Source: Microbacterium esteraromaticum
GTDB taxonomy: Bacteria; Actinomycetota; Actinomycetes; Actinomycetales; Microbacteriaceae
Assembly: GCF_016907315.1 (NCBI RefSeq)
Contig: NZ_JAFBBS010000001.1
Location: 682,001 to 746,000 of the forward strand
Direction: 5' to 3'
DNA: 64,000 bases
Shown here: positions 34,050 to 42,772 of the stretch, one piece after another
How the letters are laid out: the number at the start of each line of letters is the position of its first letter
How positions within the stretch are numbered: the first letter of the stretch is position 1
Position numbers and translations under genes: made by a program
Notes under the pieces: generated by a model
Seen by the model: the letters and a program-made list of their open reading frames with translations, nothing else
Databases searched by the model: none
Told to the model about the DNA's origin: nothing

Positions 34050-34916
34050 TCAGGCTATCGGCACCGCGAGGGCATCGGGCTGGACGCGCGCGATGCGGTG
34101 GTAGTCGTCGACCGTGAGATCCTCACCCCGGGCAGTCGGCGCGACCCCGGCCGCTTCCAGCACGGCGGATGCCGCCGCCGACCCGCCGTAGAGACCCGAG
34201 AGCGCCTGGCGCAGCATCTTCCTGCGCTGGTTGAAGGCCGCGTCGACGATCTCGAAGGTCCTCCGGCGCTCGTCCTCATCGCCGCGCGGAACCTCATCGC
34301 GCACGAAGCCGACGAGCAGGCTGTCGACGTTCGGAACCGGCCAGAACACCTGACGTGAGACGGTGCCGCACAGCCGCCACGGCCCGTACCAGGCGGCCTT
34401 GACGCTCGGGGCGCCGTAGATCTTCGAACCGGGCTTCGCCGCGAGGCGCTCGGCGACCTCGGCCTGCACCATCACGACGCCGCGCTGCAGGTACGTGAAC
34501 GTCTCGAGGAAATGCAGCAGCACCGGCACGGAGACGTTGTAGGGAAGATTGGCGACGAGCACCGTGGGGTCGCCGGGCAGCTCGGTGACGCGCATGGCAT
34601 CGGCATCCACCACTGTCAGTGCGCCCTCTGCGACTCCCCGCTCGCGGGCGGTCTGCGGCAGCCGCTCGGCGAGACGATGGTCGATCTCGACGGCGGTGAC
34701 GGATGCGCCGGTCTCGAGGATCGCCAGGGTCAGCGACCCGAGCCCTGGTCCGATCTCGACGACGCGCTCACCCGCCTGCACGCCCGCCGCGGTGACGATC
34801 TTGCGCACGGTGTTCGCGTCGACGACGAAGTTCTGCCCCAGCTTCTTCGTGGGGGTGACGTCGAGCTCGGCGGCAAGACGGCGGATCTCGGTGGCGCCGA
34901 GCAGGGAGACGGTCAT
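34050..34916 (-). CDS. rsmA: 16S rRNA dimethyladenosine transferase (KsgA)
   Basis: Dimethylates two adjacent adenines at the 3' end of 16S rRNA. SAM motif VVEIGPGLGSLTLAIL, and the N6-adenine motif LVANLPYNVSVPVLLHF (NLPY). The N-terminal KKLGQNFVVDANTV is the family signature. Start is ATG 34916 (MTVSLLGATE), 6 nt after GAGAAT; codons further upstream are in frame but unsupported. Length 288 aa. Confidence 0.95.
   Translation of the reverse strand: MTVSLLGATEIRRLAAELDVTPTKKLGQNFVVDANTVRKIVTAAGVQAGERVVEIGPGLGSLTLAILETGASVTAVEIDHRLAERLPQTARERGVAEGALTVVDADAMRVTELPGDPTVLVANLPYNVSVPVLLHFLETFTYLQRGVVMVQAEVAERLAAKPGSKIYGAPSVKAAWYGPWRLCGTVSRQVFWPVPNVDSLLVGFVRDEVPRGDEDERRRTFEIVDAAFNQRRKMLRQALSGLYGGSAAASAVLEAAGVAPTARGEDLTVDDYHRIARVQPDALAVPIA
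34052..34057 (-). promoter_or_regulatory. -10 box for the aldo/keto reductase gene
   Basis: TAGCCT (34057-34052) ends 6 nt before GTG 34045 and lies within the last codons of rsmA. Confidence 0.45.
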
Positions 34917-34922
34917 GCGTCC

Positions 34923-34953
34923 ATTCTCGCGCATCCCGCCCCACCCCTAAGAT
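34923..34953. promoter_or_regulatory. Divergent leaderless promoters of rsmA and the MFS gene
   Basis: Minus strand GAGAAT (34928-34923) is 6 nt before the rsmA ATG; plus strand TAAGAT (34948-34953) is 7 nt before GTG 34961. Only 19 bp lie between the two -10 boxes, so each -35 region would overlap the other promoter's -10. Confidence 0.5.
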
Positions 34954-34960
34954 CGTGCGA

Positions 34961-36235
34961 GTGACCGCACTCGGAGAGCTCATCGCCCCGCGCCGCCTGG
35001 GCCGCGACTTCCGCTGGCTGATGTCGGCCGCGTGGACGAGCAACATCGGCGACGGCATCGCCCTCGCCGCCTCTCCCCTGCTGATCGCGTCGATGACCTC
35101 GTCGCCGGTCCTCGTCGCCTCGGGAGCCATGCTGCAGTTCCTGCCGTGGCTGCTGTTCGGTCTGCACGCGGGCGCGATCGCCGATCGCGTCGAGCGGCGG
35201 ATGCTCGTGATGCTCGCGCACGGCATCCGGGCCCTCGTCGTCGCCGGTCTCGTCGCCTTCCTCGTGACCGGCACCGCGAACATCGCGATCGTGCTGGTCG
35301 TGTCGTTCCTGTACGGCACCGCGGAGGTGTTCGCCGATACGAGCACGAGCACGCTGCTGCCGATGATGGTGAAGCCGGCTGACCTCGGCATCGGCAACGC
35401 GCGGCTGCAGGCCGGGTTCCTCGTCGCGAACCAGCTCGCCGGTCCGCCTCTCGGAGCCTTCCTGTTCGCCGTCGGATCGTTCTGGCCGTTCCTCGCGCAG
35501 GTGCTCGCCGTGTCCATGGCGCTCGTGCTGATCTCGCGGATCTCCCGGCAGCCTGTGCCTGCGCGGTCGGATGCAGCCGAGACAGCCGAGAAGAAGCGCC
35601 CCGTGCACACCGAGATCGGCGAGGGGCTTCGCTGGGCGTGGCACAACAAGCCCGTGCGCACGCTGATCGTGATCATCCTCGCGTTCAACGTCACGTGGGC
35701 TGCACCCTGGGGCATCCTCGTGCTCTATGCCACCGAGCACCTGGGAATGGGCCCGGTCGGCTTCGGCGCGCTGACGACCGCCTCGGCGATCGGCGGGCTG
35801 CTCGGCACGCTGAGCTTCGGATGGCTCGAGAGACATGTGTCGTTCGCCACCATCATGAAGGTGTGCCTGTCGCTCGAGGTGCTCATGCATCTCGCCTTCG
35901 CGCTGACGACGAACGGCGTCATCGCGCTGGTCATCATGTTCGGCTTCGGCGCATACGCCTTCGTCTGGGGCACGATCTCGACGACCGTACGGCAGCGGCT
36001 GGTGCCCCATGTGCTGCAGGGCCGGGTCGGCTCGGTGAACATGGTCGGCGTCTTCGGCGGCATGGTACTCGGCCAGGCGCTCGGCGGCGTGCTGGCGCAG
36101 ACCTGGGGGCTGACGGCTCCCTGGTGGTTCGCGTTCGCGGGCTCCGCGGTCACTCTGCTGCTGATGTGGCGGCAGATCTCGCACATCGCCGCAGCGAAGC
36201 CGGCGCTCGACGAAGGAGCCGCGGCGACGGCGTGA
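34961..36235 (+). CDS. MFS transporter (EntS-like, MFS_3 group)
   Basis: Twelve-helix major facilitator, 424 aa. The conserved loop 2-3 motif appears as GAIADRVERRMLVMLAHGIR. The layout, with a soluble middle loop (PARSDAAETAEKKRP), resembles the EntS/MFS_3 exporters, which handle siderophores or macrolides. The start is GTG 34961, 7 nt after TAAGAT; GTG 34955 is in frame upstream but would fall inside the promoter spacing. The substrate cannot be named. It interrupts the usual tatD-rsmA order. Confidence 0.85.
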   Translation: MTALGELIAPRRLGRDFRWLMSAAWTSNIGDGIALAASPLLIASMTSSPVLVASGAMLQFLPWLLFGLHAGAIADRVERRMLVMLAHGIRALVVAGLVAFLVTGTANIAIVLVVSFLYGTAEVFADTSTSTLLPMMVKPADLGIGNARLQAGFLVANQLAGPPLGAFLFAVGSFWPFLAQVLAVSMALVLISRISRQPVPARSDAAETAEKKRPVHTEIGEGLRWAWHNKPVRTLIVIILAFNVTWAAPWGILVLYATEHLGMGPVGFGALTTASAIGGLLGTLSFGWLERHVSFATIMKVCLSLEVLMHLAFALTTNGVIALVIMFGFGAYAFVWGTISTTVRQRLVPHVLQGRVGSVNMVGVFGGMVLGQALGGVLAQTWGLTAPWWFAFAGSAVTLLLMWRQISHIAAAKPALDEGAAATA

Positions 36236-36244
36236 GGTCGTCGG

Positions 36245-36829
36245 TCAGCGGCGCGCCAGCCGCGCGTCGAGGCCGTTGCGCACCGCCGGCCACTCGTGCG
36301 GAAGGATCGAGTAGTTCGCGGTGTCGCGCAGCGATCCGTCGGGCATGATGCGGTGATTGCGCAGAACCCCGTCGAGCTTGGCCCCGAGCCGCTCGATCGC
36401 GGCACGCGACTGTCTGTTGTGGAAGTGCGTCAGAAGCGACACCGCGATGGCGTCGCATGCGTCGAAGGCGTGCCCGAGCATCAGCCGCTTCATCGCCGGG
36501 TTCACCTCGGTGCCCTGCGCGGCGGCGCCGAGCCAGGTGTAGCCGATCTCGACCCGGCGGTTCGGCTGATCGATGCTGCAGAACGTCGTCATGCCGACGA
36601 CCTCTCCGCTCTGCAGCCGACGGACGGCGAACGGGTTCATCGCCCCGGCATCGCGCAGTGAGAGCCGGCGATCGATCTCGGCCGGCACCTCGCCGGCGCT
36701 CGGCACCGAGGTGTACCAGGCCGGGGCGAGCGTCGCCGCGGCTCGGCTCAGGTCGTCTGCGTGCTGATGGCCGAGCGGCTCGAGCCGCACGCGTCCGTCA
36801 TCCAGGGTGATCTCATCGGCAAAGTGCAC
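36245..36829 (-). CDS. GNAT-family N-acetyltransferase (RimJ/RimL-like)
   Basis: A 194-aa acetyltransferase-like protein. Typical features are RVRLEPLGHQHADDL at the start and the beta-bulge region RRVEIGYTWLGAAAQGTEVNPAMK that binds acetyl-CoA (read in parts), followed by FHNRQSRAAIERLGAK. It is close to the group acting on protein N-termini or small molecules; the substrate is unknown. GTG 36829 lies 6 nt after TAGCCT (leaderless). It is convergent with the MFS gene. Confidence 0.88.
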   Translation of the reverse strand: MHFADEITLDDGRVRLEPLGHQHADDLSRAAATLAPAWYTSVPSAGEVPAEIDRRLSLRDAGAMNPFAVRRLQSGEVVGMTTFCSIDQPNRRVEIGYTWLGAAAQGTEVNPAMKRLMLGHAFDACDAIAVSLLTHFHNRQSRAAIERLGAKLDGVLRNHRIMPDGSLRDTANYSILPHEWPAVRNGLDARLARR

Positions 36830-36835
36830 CCGTTC

Positions 36836-36841
36836 AGGCTA
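36836..36841 (-). promoter_or_regulatory. -10 box for the GNAT gene
   Basis: TAGCCT (36841-36836) ends 6 nt before GTG 36829, the same hexamer and spacing as for the aldo/keto reductase at 34045. Confidence 0.5.
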
Positions 36842-36858
36842 CGCGACGGTCGCCGCCA

Positions 36859-36926
36859 CCCCTGCCCAGCTACCTCGCCCCTGCTGGTTCGCGCAGCTGA
36901 GCGGGGGCGAGGTAGCTCGGCAGGGG
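36859..36926. repeat. Large imperfect inverted repeat (27-nt arms, 14-nt loop)
   Basis: Arm 36859-36885 and the reverse complement of 36900-36926 match at 25 of 27 positions; both contain AGCTACCTCGCCCC. It lies between the tatD end and the GNAT start. It may end the tatD transcript or be a copy of a dispersed palindromic element. Confidence 0.7.
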
Positions 36927-36960
36927 CGAGGACCGCTGGCATGGCGGGCATCGCGGGGGG

Positions 36961-36990
36961 CGGGGCACCGCGGGGCATCGCGGGGCATCG
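36961..36990. repeat. Tandem 10-bp repeat, three copies
   Basis: CGGGGCACCG, CGGGGCATCG, CGGGGCATCG in direct succession, in a G-rich stretch just after the tatD stop (which is on the minus strand). Nothing else was recognised in this 184-bp gap apart from the inverted repeat. Confidence 0.6.
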
Positions 36991-37013
36991 CGCGGGCGAC
37001 GCGGGGGGGCGGG

Positions 37014-37889
37014 TCAGGCGAACGAGCCGTACACCGACAGCGTGTTGGCGGCGAGCTGCGCGCAGAGCTCATCGACGTCGACGTCGAGCTCGGCAGCCAT
37101 GAAGCGCACCGTGATCGGCACCAGATAGGGCGCGTTGGGGCGACCGCGCAGCGGCACCGGAGTGAGGAACGGCGCGTCGGTCTCGACCAGGATCCGGTCG
37201 AGCGGTGTGACGGCGAGCGCATCGCGCAGGTTCTGGGCGTTCTTGAACGTGACGTTGCCGGCGAACGAGAGCCAGTAGCCGGCATCCGCGGCGATTCGAG
37301 CCATCGCATCGTCACCCGAGAAGCAGTGGAAGACCGTCTTCTCCGGTGCGCCGACGCGAGCCAGAGTCTCGAGCACGTCATCGTGTGCGTCGCGGTCGTG
37401 GATCTGCATGGCGATGCCATGCTTCTTCGCCAGCGCGATGTGCGCCTCGAACGACTCGTGCTGCGCCGGACGCCCGGCCTCGCCGGTGCGGAAGTAGTCG
37501 AGCCCTGTCTCGCCGATCGCACGAGTGCGCGGATGCGCCGCGAGCTCGTCGATCACCGAGATCGCCTCATCGAGGCGGCCCTCAGCCGCGTACGTCGGCG
37601 CGTCGTTCGGATGGATGGCGACGGCCGCGAGCACCCGAGGGTCGGATGCCGCGGCATCCACCGCCCAGCGCGACGACTCGATGTCGCCCGACGCCTGGAC
37701 GACTCCGGCGATGCCGACCTCGGCCGCCCGGTCCAGCTGCTCCGCGAGCGAGAGCGGCTCGACGCCGTCGGTGATCTCCAGGTGCGCGTGGTTGTCGTAG
37801 ACCGCGACGGTCAGCGGCTCGGGGGCCGCCGGGTAACGCAGGTCCTTGCGGCCCTCGGCATCCCGGCGCTGCACGTACGTGTCTGCCAT
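37014..37889 (-). CDS. tatD: TatD-family metal-dependent deoxyribonuclease
   Basis: TIM-barrel metal hydrolase. The first metal site is YDNHAHLEI (HxH), with GETGLDYFR (Glu), QIHDRDAHDD (His), VFHCFSGD (His) and LVETDAPFLTP (Asp) following in order. TatD proteins trim DNA 3' ends. Start is ATG 37889 (MADTYVQRRDAEG), 14 nt upstream of which the metG stop lies; the open frame continues into metG but is unsupported. Length 291 aa, with about 35 extra N-terminal residues. It is coupled with metG, the usual actinobacterial arrangement. Confidence 0.93.
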   Translation of the reverse strand: MADTYVQRRDAEGRKDLRYPAAPEPLTVAVYDNHAHLEITDGVEPLSLAEQLDRAAEVGIAGVVQASGDIESSRWAVDAAASDPRVLAAVAIHPNDAPTYAAEGRLDEAISVIDELAAHPRTRAIGETGLDYFRTGEAGRPAQHESFEAHIALAKKHGIAMQIHDRDAHDDVLETLARVGAPEKTVFHCFSGDDAMARIAADAGYWLSFAGNVTFKNAQNLRDALAVTPLDRILVETDAPFLTPVPLRGRPNAPYLVPITVRFMAAELDVDVDELCAQLAANTLSVYGSFA

Positions 37890-37902
37890 CTCGCCTCGCG
37901 GG

Positions 37903-39480
37903 TCAGGCGGTCTGCTCGACGCGGGGGAACAGCGGCGCGAGCGTGGACACGGTCGTGCCGGGCTGCAGCGCACCCCAGGTGCCTGCCTCGCGGATCGGCT
38001 GAGCCGTGATCTCGCCGAGCGAGCCCTCGACGCCGAGGGCGTCCCACAGCTTCGCGGTCGACTGCGGCATCACCGGCGAGAGCAGCACGGCGAGCGCCCG
38101 CAGGCCCTCCGCGCAGGTGTACAGCACGGTGCCCAGACGCTCACGCTGCTCATCGTCGCGCGCCAGGGCCCACGGCTCGTTCTCGGTGATGTACAGATTC
38201 AGGTCGTCGACGATCGTCCAGATCGCGTCGATGGCCTCGTCGATGCGGAAGTTCTCGATCGCCGCATCGGCCGCGACCGTGGCATCCGCCACCTTCTTCT
38301 GCACCACCAGGTCGCGCTCGGTGTACTCGGAAGGCGCCGGCACGACGCCGTCGAAGTACTTCTGGATCATCGCGACCGTGCGCGAAGCCAGGTTGCCGAA
38401 GCCGTTGGCGAGCTCTGCCTGGTAGCGGGCCGAGAGGTCCTCCCACGAGAACGAGCCGTCCTGCCCGAACGCGATGGCCGAGAGGAAGTAGAAGCGGTAC
38501 GCGTCCGAGCCGAACACGTCGGTGATCTCGGTGGGCGCGATACCCGTCAGCTTCGACTTCGACATCTTCTCTCCGCCGACCAGCAGCCAGCCGTGCGCGA
38601 AGATGCCCTTCGGCACATCGAGCCCCGCGGCCATCAGCAGTGCGGGCCAGATGACGGCGTGGAAGCGCAGGATGTCCTTGCCGACCACGTGGTACGCGGG
38701 CCAGCGACGGGCGAAGTTCTCGTTGTCCTCGCCGTAGCCGACGGCGGTGGCGTAGTTGAGCAGCGCGTCGACCCACACGTAGATGACGTGCGACTCGTCC
38801 CACGGCAGCGGGATGCCCCAGTCGAACGTCGACCGCGAGATCGACAGGTCCTTCAGACCCTGGCTCACGAACGAGACGACCTCGTTGCGCGCGGAGTCGG
38901 GGCGCACGAAGTCGGGCTGGGTCTTGTACAGCTCGAGCAGGCGGTCCTGGAACTCGCTGAGCTTGAAGAAGTAGTTCTTCTCCTGCAGCAGCTCGAGCGG
39001 CTTCGAGTGGATCGCGCAGACCTTCAGCCCCTCGAACGGACCGGTGCCGTCGACGATCTCGGACTCGGGCTTGAACTCCTCGCAGCCGACGCAGTACAGC
39101 GCCTCGTACTCGCCGGCGTAGATGTAACCCGCGTCGTACAGCTTCTGGAAGAAGACCTGCACGTTCTTCTCGTGCCGCTCCTGCGTGGTGCGGATGAAGT
39201 CGTCGTTCGCGACGTCGAGCGTCTCGAGCAGCGGGAACCAGCTCTCGCCGACCAGCTTGTCGACCCACTCCTGCGGAGTGACGTTGTTCGCCGCGGCCGC
39301 ACGCAGCATCTTCTGACCGTGCTCATCGGTGCCGGTCAGCATCCATGCGTCATCACCCGCCTGGCGGTGCCAGCGCGACAGGGTGTCGACGGCCACCGTC
39401 GTGTACCCGTGGCCGATGTGCGGCACGTCGGACGGGTAGTAGATGGGCGTGGTGATGTAGAACGATTCGCCTGCGGGCAT
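37903..39480 (-). CDS. metG: Methionyl-tRNA synthetase
   Basis: Class I synthetase charging tRNA-Met. HIGH motif in VPHIGHGYTT, KMSKS motif in GEKMSKSKLTG, and the connective-peptide Cys pair CVGC. Length 525 aa lacks the C-terminal tRNA-binding domain found in longer MetG proteins, as is usual in Actinobacteria. ATG 39480 lies 7 nt after TAGAAT, a leaderless arrangement. Confidence 0.96.
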   Translation of the reverse strand: MPAGESFYITTPIYYPSDVPHIGHGYTTVAVDTLSRWHRQAGDDAWMLTGTDEHGQKMLRAAAANNVTPQEWVDKLVGESWFPLLETLDVANDDFIRTTQERHEKNVQVFFQKLYDAGYIYAGEYEALYCVGCEEFKPESEIVDGTGPFEGLKVCAIHSKPLELLQEKNYFFKLSEFQDRLLELYKTQPDFVRPDSARNEVVSFVSQGLKDLSISRSTFDWGIPLPWDESHVIYVWVDALLNYATAVGYGEDNENFARRWPAYHVVGKDILRFHAVIWPALLMAAGLDVPKGIFAHGWLLVGGEKMSKSKLTGIAPTEITDVFGSDAYRFYFLSAIAFGQDGSFSWEDLSARYQAELANGFGNLASRTVAMIQKYFDGVVPAPSEYTERDLVVQKKVADATVAADAAIENFRIDEAIDAIWTIVDDLNLYITENEPWALARDDEQRERLGTVLYTCAEGLRALAVLLSPVMPQSTAKLWDALGVEGSLGEITAQPIREAGTWGALQPGTTVSTLAPLFPRVEQTA

Positions 39481-39487
39481 GCGATCG

Positions 39488-39493
39488 ATTCTA
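39488..39493 (-). promoter_or_regulatory. -10 box of metG
   Basis: TAGAAT (39493-39488) ends 7 nt before ATG 39480; no Shine-Dalgarno lies between. The remaining gap up to 39611 shows only G-rich sequence. Confidence 0.55.
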
Positions 39494-39611
39494 GGCGGGA
39501 ACTCGTGGCGGCTTCTGTTCCGTGACCTGGTTCTCGTTCTTGTGATGGGGCGCCGCCGGGCGGGAATCGGGACGTCGCGGGCGATGGGGTGGTGTGGGAG
39601 GAGTGAAAGGG

Positions 39612-40223
39612 TCAGGCGCGGGTGGCGGTCAGTGAGGCGTGGGGGCGGATGCTGGGCTCGCCGGGAGTGCGCACGCGGCGCTCGAAGGCGGTGACGATGA
39701 AGCCCGCCTGCTCGAGCAGCGGCTGCAGGGCATCCGGGGTCCAGAAGTACGCCGTCGCGACGGCGTGGGCGAAGGGCTCGCGCGCCGGGCCGTCGAAGAA
39801 GCCGATCAGGATGCTGCCGCCGGGCGCCGTCACCCGGGCGAACTCGGCCAGGATCGCAGGCAGCCCTTCAGGAGGGGTGTGGATCAGCGAGTACCAGGCG
39901 AGGATTCCGCCCAGCGACGCGTCCGCCACCGGGAGTGCGGCGAACGACCCCTGGCGGAACTCGAGGTCCGGATGCCGTCCGCGGGCGTGCGCGATGAACT
40001 CCTCCGACAGGTCGACGCCGAGCACGGCGCGGTCGCCGTCGTGCAGGAACCGCGTCCACAGGCCCGGCCCGCATCCGGCATCCAGCAGCCGCCCCTGTGT
40101 GGCGTCGCGCCACGCGGCGATGAGCGTGCGGTCACGGGCATCCGTCTGTCCGATGTCGCCGATCAGCGCGACGTACTCCGCCGCTCGAGCGTCGTACGCG
40201 GCAGCGATCATCTCATCGGTCAC
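39612..40223 (-). CDS. SAM-dependent methyltransferase
   Basis: Class I methyltransferase of 203 aa. Motif I is LLDAGCGPGLWTRFL, the acidic end of strand 2 is VLGVDLSEEFIAHA, and motif III is VTAPGGSILIGFFDGP. The N-terminal YDARAAEY is typical of small-molecule methyltransferases. The start is GTG 40223 (MTDEMIAAAYD), 6 nt after TACAGT; the frame stays open well upstream but without coding signs. The substrate is unknown. Confidence 0.85.
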   Translation of the reverse strand: MTDEMIAAAYDARAAEYVALIGDIGQTDARDRTLIAAWRDATQGRLLDAGCGPGLWTRFLHDGDRAVLGVDLSEEFIAHARGRHPDLEFRQGSFAALPVADASLGGILAWYSLIHTPPEGLPAILAEFARVTAPGGSILIGFFDGPAREPFAHAVATAYFWTPDALQPLLEQAGFIVTAFERRVRTPGEPSIRPHASLTATRA

Positions 40224-40229
40224 GCGCCG

Positions 40230-40235
40230 ACTGTA
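40230..40235 (-). promoter_or_regulatory. -10 box of the methyltransferase gene
   Basis: TACAGT (40235-40230) ends 6 nt before GTG 40223. The gap beyond it, up to the rsmI stop at 40318, also holds an 11-bp direct repeat TGGTGCGCTCG. Confidence 0.5.
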
Positions 40236-40317
40236 CCGGCCGCCGTCGACAGCACCGCATGACCGCGTCGGCCGGTGGTGCGCTCGACACGACGTGGTGC
40301 GCTCGGCATACGGCGCC

Positions 40318-41139
40318 TCATGCCCGCTTCGCGGCAAGGGCGCCCTGGTACAGGTCGCGGGACGACAGGCCGGTGGCAGCGGCGACCTCGGCGCAGGCGT
40401 CTTTGAGACGGGTTCCGGATGCCACGAGTGCCTGCACCTGTGCAAGCGCGTCGTCTGCGGAGACCGAGACCGGGGCAGCGCCTTCGACGACCACGACGAT
40501 CTCACCCTTGACACCCTGTTCAGCCCAGGCCACCAGCTCGGACGCGGTGCCGCGGCGCACCTCTTCGTAGAGCTTGGTGAGCTCCCGGCAGACCGCGATG
40601 CGGCGATCCGCACCGAACCCCGCGCCCATGTCGGCGAGCGAGGACGCGAGCCGCGAAGGAGACTCGAAGAACACCATCGTGCGCGGCTCGTTCGCCAGCG
40701 CGCCCAGCATGGAGCGGCGCTCCCCCGGCTTTCGCGGAAGGAAGCCCTCGAACGTGAAGCGGTCGGTGGGCAATCCGGAGATCGCGAGGGCCATCAGCAC
40801 CGCACTCGGCCCGGGGATCGCCGTGACGGTCACACCGCGCTCGACGGCGGCGGCGACGACGCCGTAGCCGGGATCGCTGACCGCGGGCATCCCCGCGTCG
40901 CTGACGACCACCACATCCTGCTGCTCGGCGAGCTCCGCCAGCTCGGCAGCCTTGTGCTTCTCGTTGTGGTCGTGCAGCGCGATCAGCCGCGGCCGGTTCT
41001 CGATCTTCAGCGCCTGCAGCAGCCGCTGGGTCGTGCGGGTGTCTTCTGCAGCGACGACCTCGGCGTTCTCGAGCACCTCGATCAGGCGGCGGGAGGCGTC
41101 GCCGAGATTGCCGATCGGGGTCGCCGCGAGGATGATCAC
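40318..41139 (-). CDS. rsmI: 16S rRNA 2'-O-ribose C1402 methyltransferase
   Basis: Tetrapyrrole-methylase-fold enzyme that modifies 16S rRNA C1402. Motifs: IILAATPIGNLGDAS at the N-terminus, AAEDTRTTQRLL, VVSDAGMPAVSDPG and the GPSAVLMALAISGLP loop. Length 273 aa is normal. GTG 41139 lies 6 nt after TAAGCT. It is divergent from pmt over a 59-bp gap, a pairing seen widely in Actinobacteria. Confidence 0.95.
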   Translation of the reverse strand: MIILAATPIGNLGDASRRLIEVLENAEVVAAEDTRTTQRLLQALKIENRPRLIALHDHNEKHKAAELAELAEQQDVVVVSDAGMPAVSDPGYGVVAAAVERGVTVTAIPGPSAVLMALAISGLPTDRFTFEGFLPRKPGERRSMLGALANEPRTMVFFESPSRLASSLADMGAGFGADRRIAVCRELTKLYEEVRRGTASELVAWAEQGVKGEIVVVVEGAAPVSVSADDALAQVQALVASGTRLKDACAEVAAATGLSSRDLYQGALAAKRA

Positions 41140-41145
41140 CCGACC

Positions 41146-41192
41146 AGCTTAGGCGGGTGCCGTCAGCCGATCCGAAGGTGATTGCCTAGGCT
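41146..41192. promoter_or_regulatory. Divergent leaderless promoters of rsmI and pmt
   Basis: Minus strand TAAGCT (41151-41146) is 6 nt before the rsmI GTG, and plus strand TAGGCT (41187-41192) is 6 nt before the pmt GTG. The two -10 boxes are 35 bp apart. Confidence 0.55.
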
Positions 41193-41198
41193 GATCAG

Positions 41199-42770
41199 GT
41201 GACCCTGCCCGCACCCCCGACGCCGTCTCGCCCCGCGACGCGCGGGGAGCGTGTCGCGGCCTGGGGCCTTGCGGATGCCTCTCGTGCGCGCACGCTCGGC
41301 TGGCTCGCTCCCCTGCTGGTCACTCTGCTCGCCGCGGTGCTGCGTCTGACGAACCTCGGGCATCCGCACGAAATCATGTTCGACGAGACGTACTACGTGA
41401 AGGACGCCTGGTCGCTGTGGAACCTCGGCTACGAGGGCAAGTGGGGCGACGGCGCCGATGCCGGGCTGCCGAAGGGCGATGACTCCGCCATGCAGACCGC
41501 AGGCTCGTACGTCGTGCATCCGCCCCTCGGCAAGTGGATCATCGCGATCGGCATGGCTCTGCTGGGGCCAGGTTCGAGCGTCGGCTGGCGACTGACGACT
41601 GCCCTGCTCGGCTCGCTGACCGTGCTCGTGCTGTATCTGGTCGCTCTGCACCTGACCCGCTCCCGCGTGTTCGCGACCATCGCGAGCGGCCTGCTCGCGG
41701 TCGACGGGCTCGGCATCGTGCTGAGCCGCATCGCGCTGCTCGACGGCGCTCTCACCTTCTTCATCCTGCTCGGCTTCCTGTTCGTGCTGCTTGATCGTGA
41801 CCGGTCGCTGCCACTGCTCGACGCGCGGATCGTCGCGCAGCGCAGGGCGGATGCCGACGACGCACCCGTGCGGCTGATCGGACCCGTTGTGTGGTCGAGG
41901 CCGTGGCTGATCGCCGCCGGCGTCGCACTGGGAGCCGCGTCGGCCGTGAAATGGTCCGGCCTGTACGCCCTGGCCGTGTTCGGCCTCTACGCCGTGGTCA
42001 CCGACGCCCTGGCCCGTCGGCGCGCGAACGTCCCGCTATGGCCGAGCGACGCCGTGCTGCGCCAGGGTCCGGCGTCGTTCGTGCTGATGGTGGGCCCTGC
42101 GATGCTGACCTACCTGATCTCGTGGACCGGGTGGCTCGTGACATCGGGCGGCTACGACCGCGGCGCCGACGCCAACCCCCTGGTTGCGCTGTGGAAGTAC
42201 CACGCGTCGATGTACGGCTTCCACATCGGGCTCGCAACCCCGCACGCTTACGCCAGCCCGGCGTGGCAATGGCCCCTGCTGCTGCGTCCGACCGCGATCT
42301 GGGTCGGCTCGGATCCCGCCGGCTGCGGCACCGACCACTGCATAGCGGTGATCTCGTCTGTGCCGAATCCGCTGATCTGGTACGGCGGCGTCATCGCGGC
42401 CGTCTACCTGCTGTACCGCTTCGTGCGAGGCCTCGTCGAGCACGAGCCCGTGGGCCCGCTGCACACGGCGGCCCTGGTGGGTCTGCTGGCGACCTACGTG
42501 CCGTGGCTGCTCGTGCCGAACCGCACGATCTTCCAGTTCTACACGGTCGTGATGCTGCCGTTCGTCGTCCTCGCGCTCACCGTCGCGCTGCGCGATCTCG
42601 CCGGACGGCGGACCGATCCGCTGCACCGTCGGAAGGCCGGTCAGCGCACCGTGGCGGTGTATCTGGTCGTGGTCGTGCTCGTCTCGGCGTTCTTCTACCC
42701 GGTGTGGACCGGCATGAGCGTGCCCTACCCGTTCTGGCTCATCCACAACTGGCTGCCTGGCTGGATCTGA
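41199..42770 (+). CDS. pmt: Dolichyl-phosphate-mannose protein mannosyltransferase
   Basis: Polytopic GT39-family enzyme that transfers mannose from polyprenyl-phosphate-mannose to Ser/Thr of exported proteins. The catalytic acidic pair is in MFDETYYVKDAWSL near residue 55, followed by the loop VVHPPLGKW. About eleven membrane helices follow; the C-terminus ends after WTGMSVPYPFWLIHNWLPGW. Length 523 aa is typical for actinobacterial Pmt. The start is GTG 41199 (leaderless). Confidence 0.93.
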   Translation: MTLPAPPTPSRPATRGERVAAWGLADASRARTLGWLAPLLVTLLAAVLRLTNLGHPHEIMFDETYYVKDAWSLWNLGYEGKWGDGADAGLPKGDDSAMQTAGSYVVHPPLGKWIIAIGMALLGPGSSVGWRLTTALLGSLTVLVLYLVALHLTRSRVFATIASGLLAVDGLGIVLSRIALLDGALTFFILLGFLFVLLDRDRSLPLLDARIVAQRRADADDAPVRLIGPVVWSRPWLIAAGVALGAASAVKWSGLYALAVFGLYAVVTDALARRRANVPLWPSDAVLRQGPASFVLMVGPAMLTYLISWTGWLVTSGGYDRGADANPLVALWKYHASMYGFHIGLATPHAYASPAWQWPLLLRPTAIWVGSDPAGCGTDHCIAVISSVPNPLIWYGGVIAAVYLLYRFVRGLVEHEPVGPLHTAALVGLLATYVPWLLVPNRTIFQFYTVVMLPFVVLALTVALRDLAGRRTDPLHRRKAGQRTVAVYLVVVVLVSAFFYPVWTGMSVPYPFWLIHNWLPGWI

Positions 42771-42772
42771 CC

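Noticed and set aside
36961..36990. CRISPR-like array
   Set aside because: The units are 10 bp, contiguous, without spacers, and there are no cas genes. It is a simple tandem repeat.
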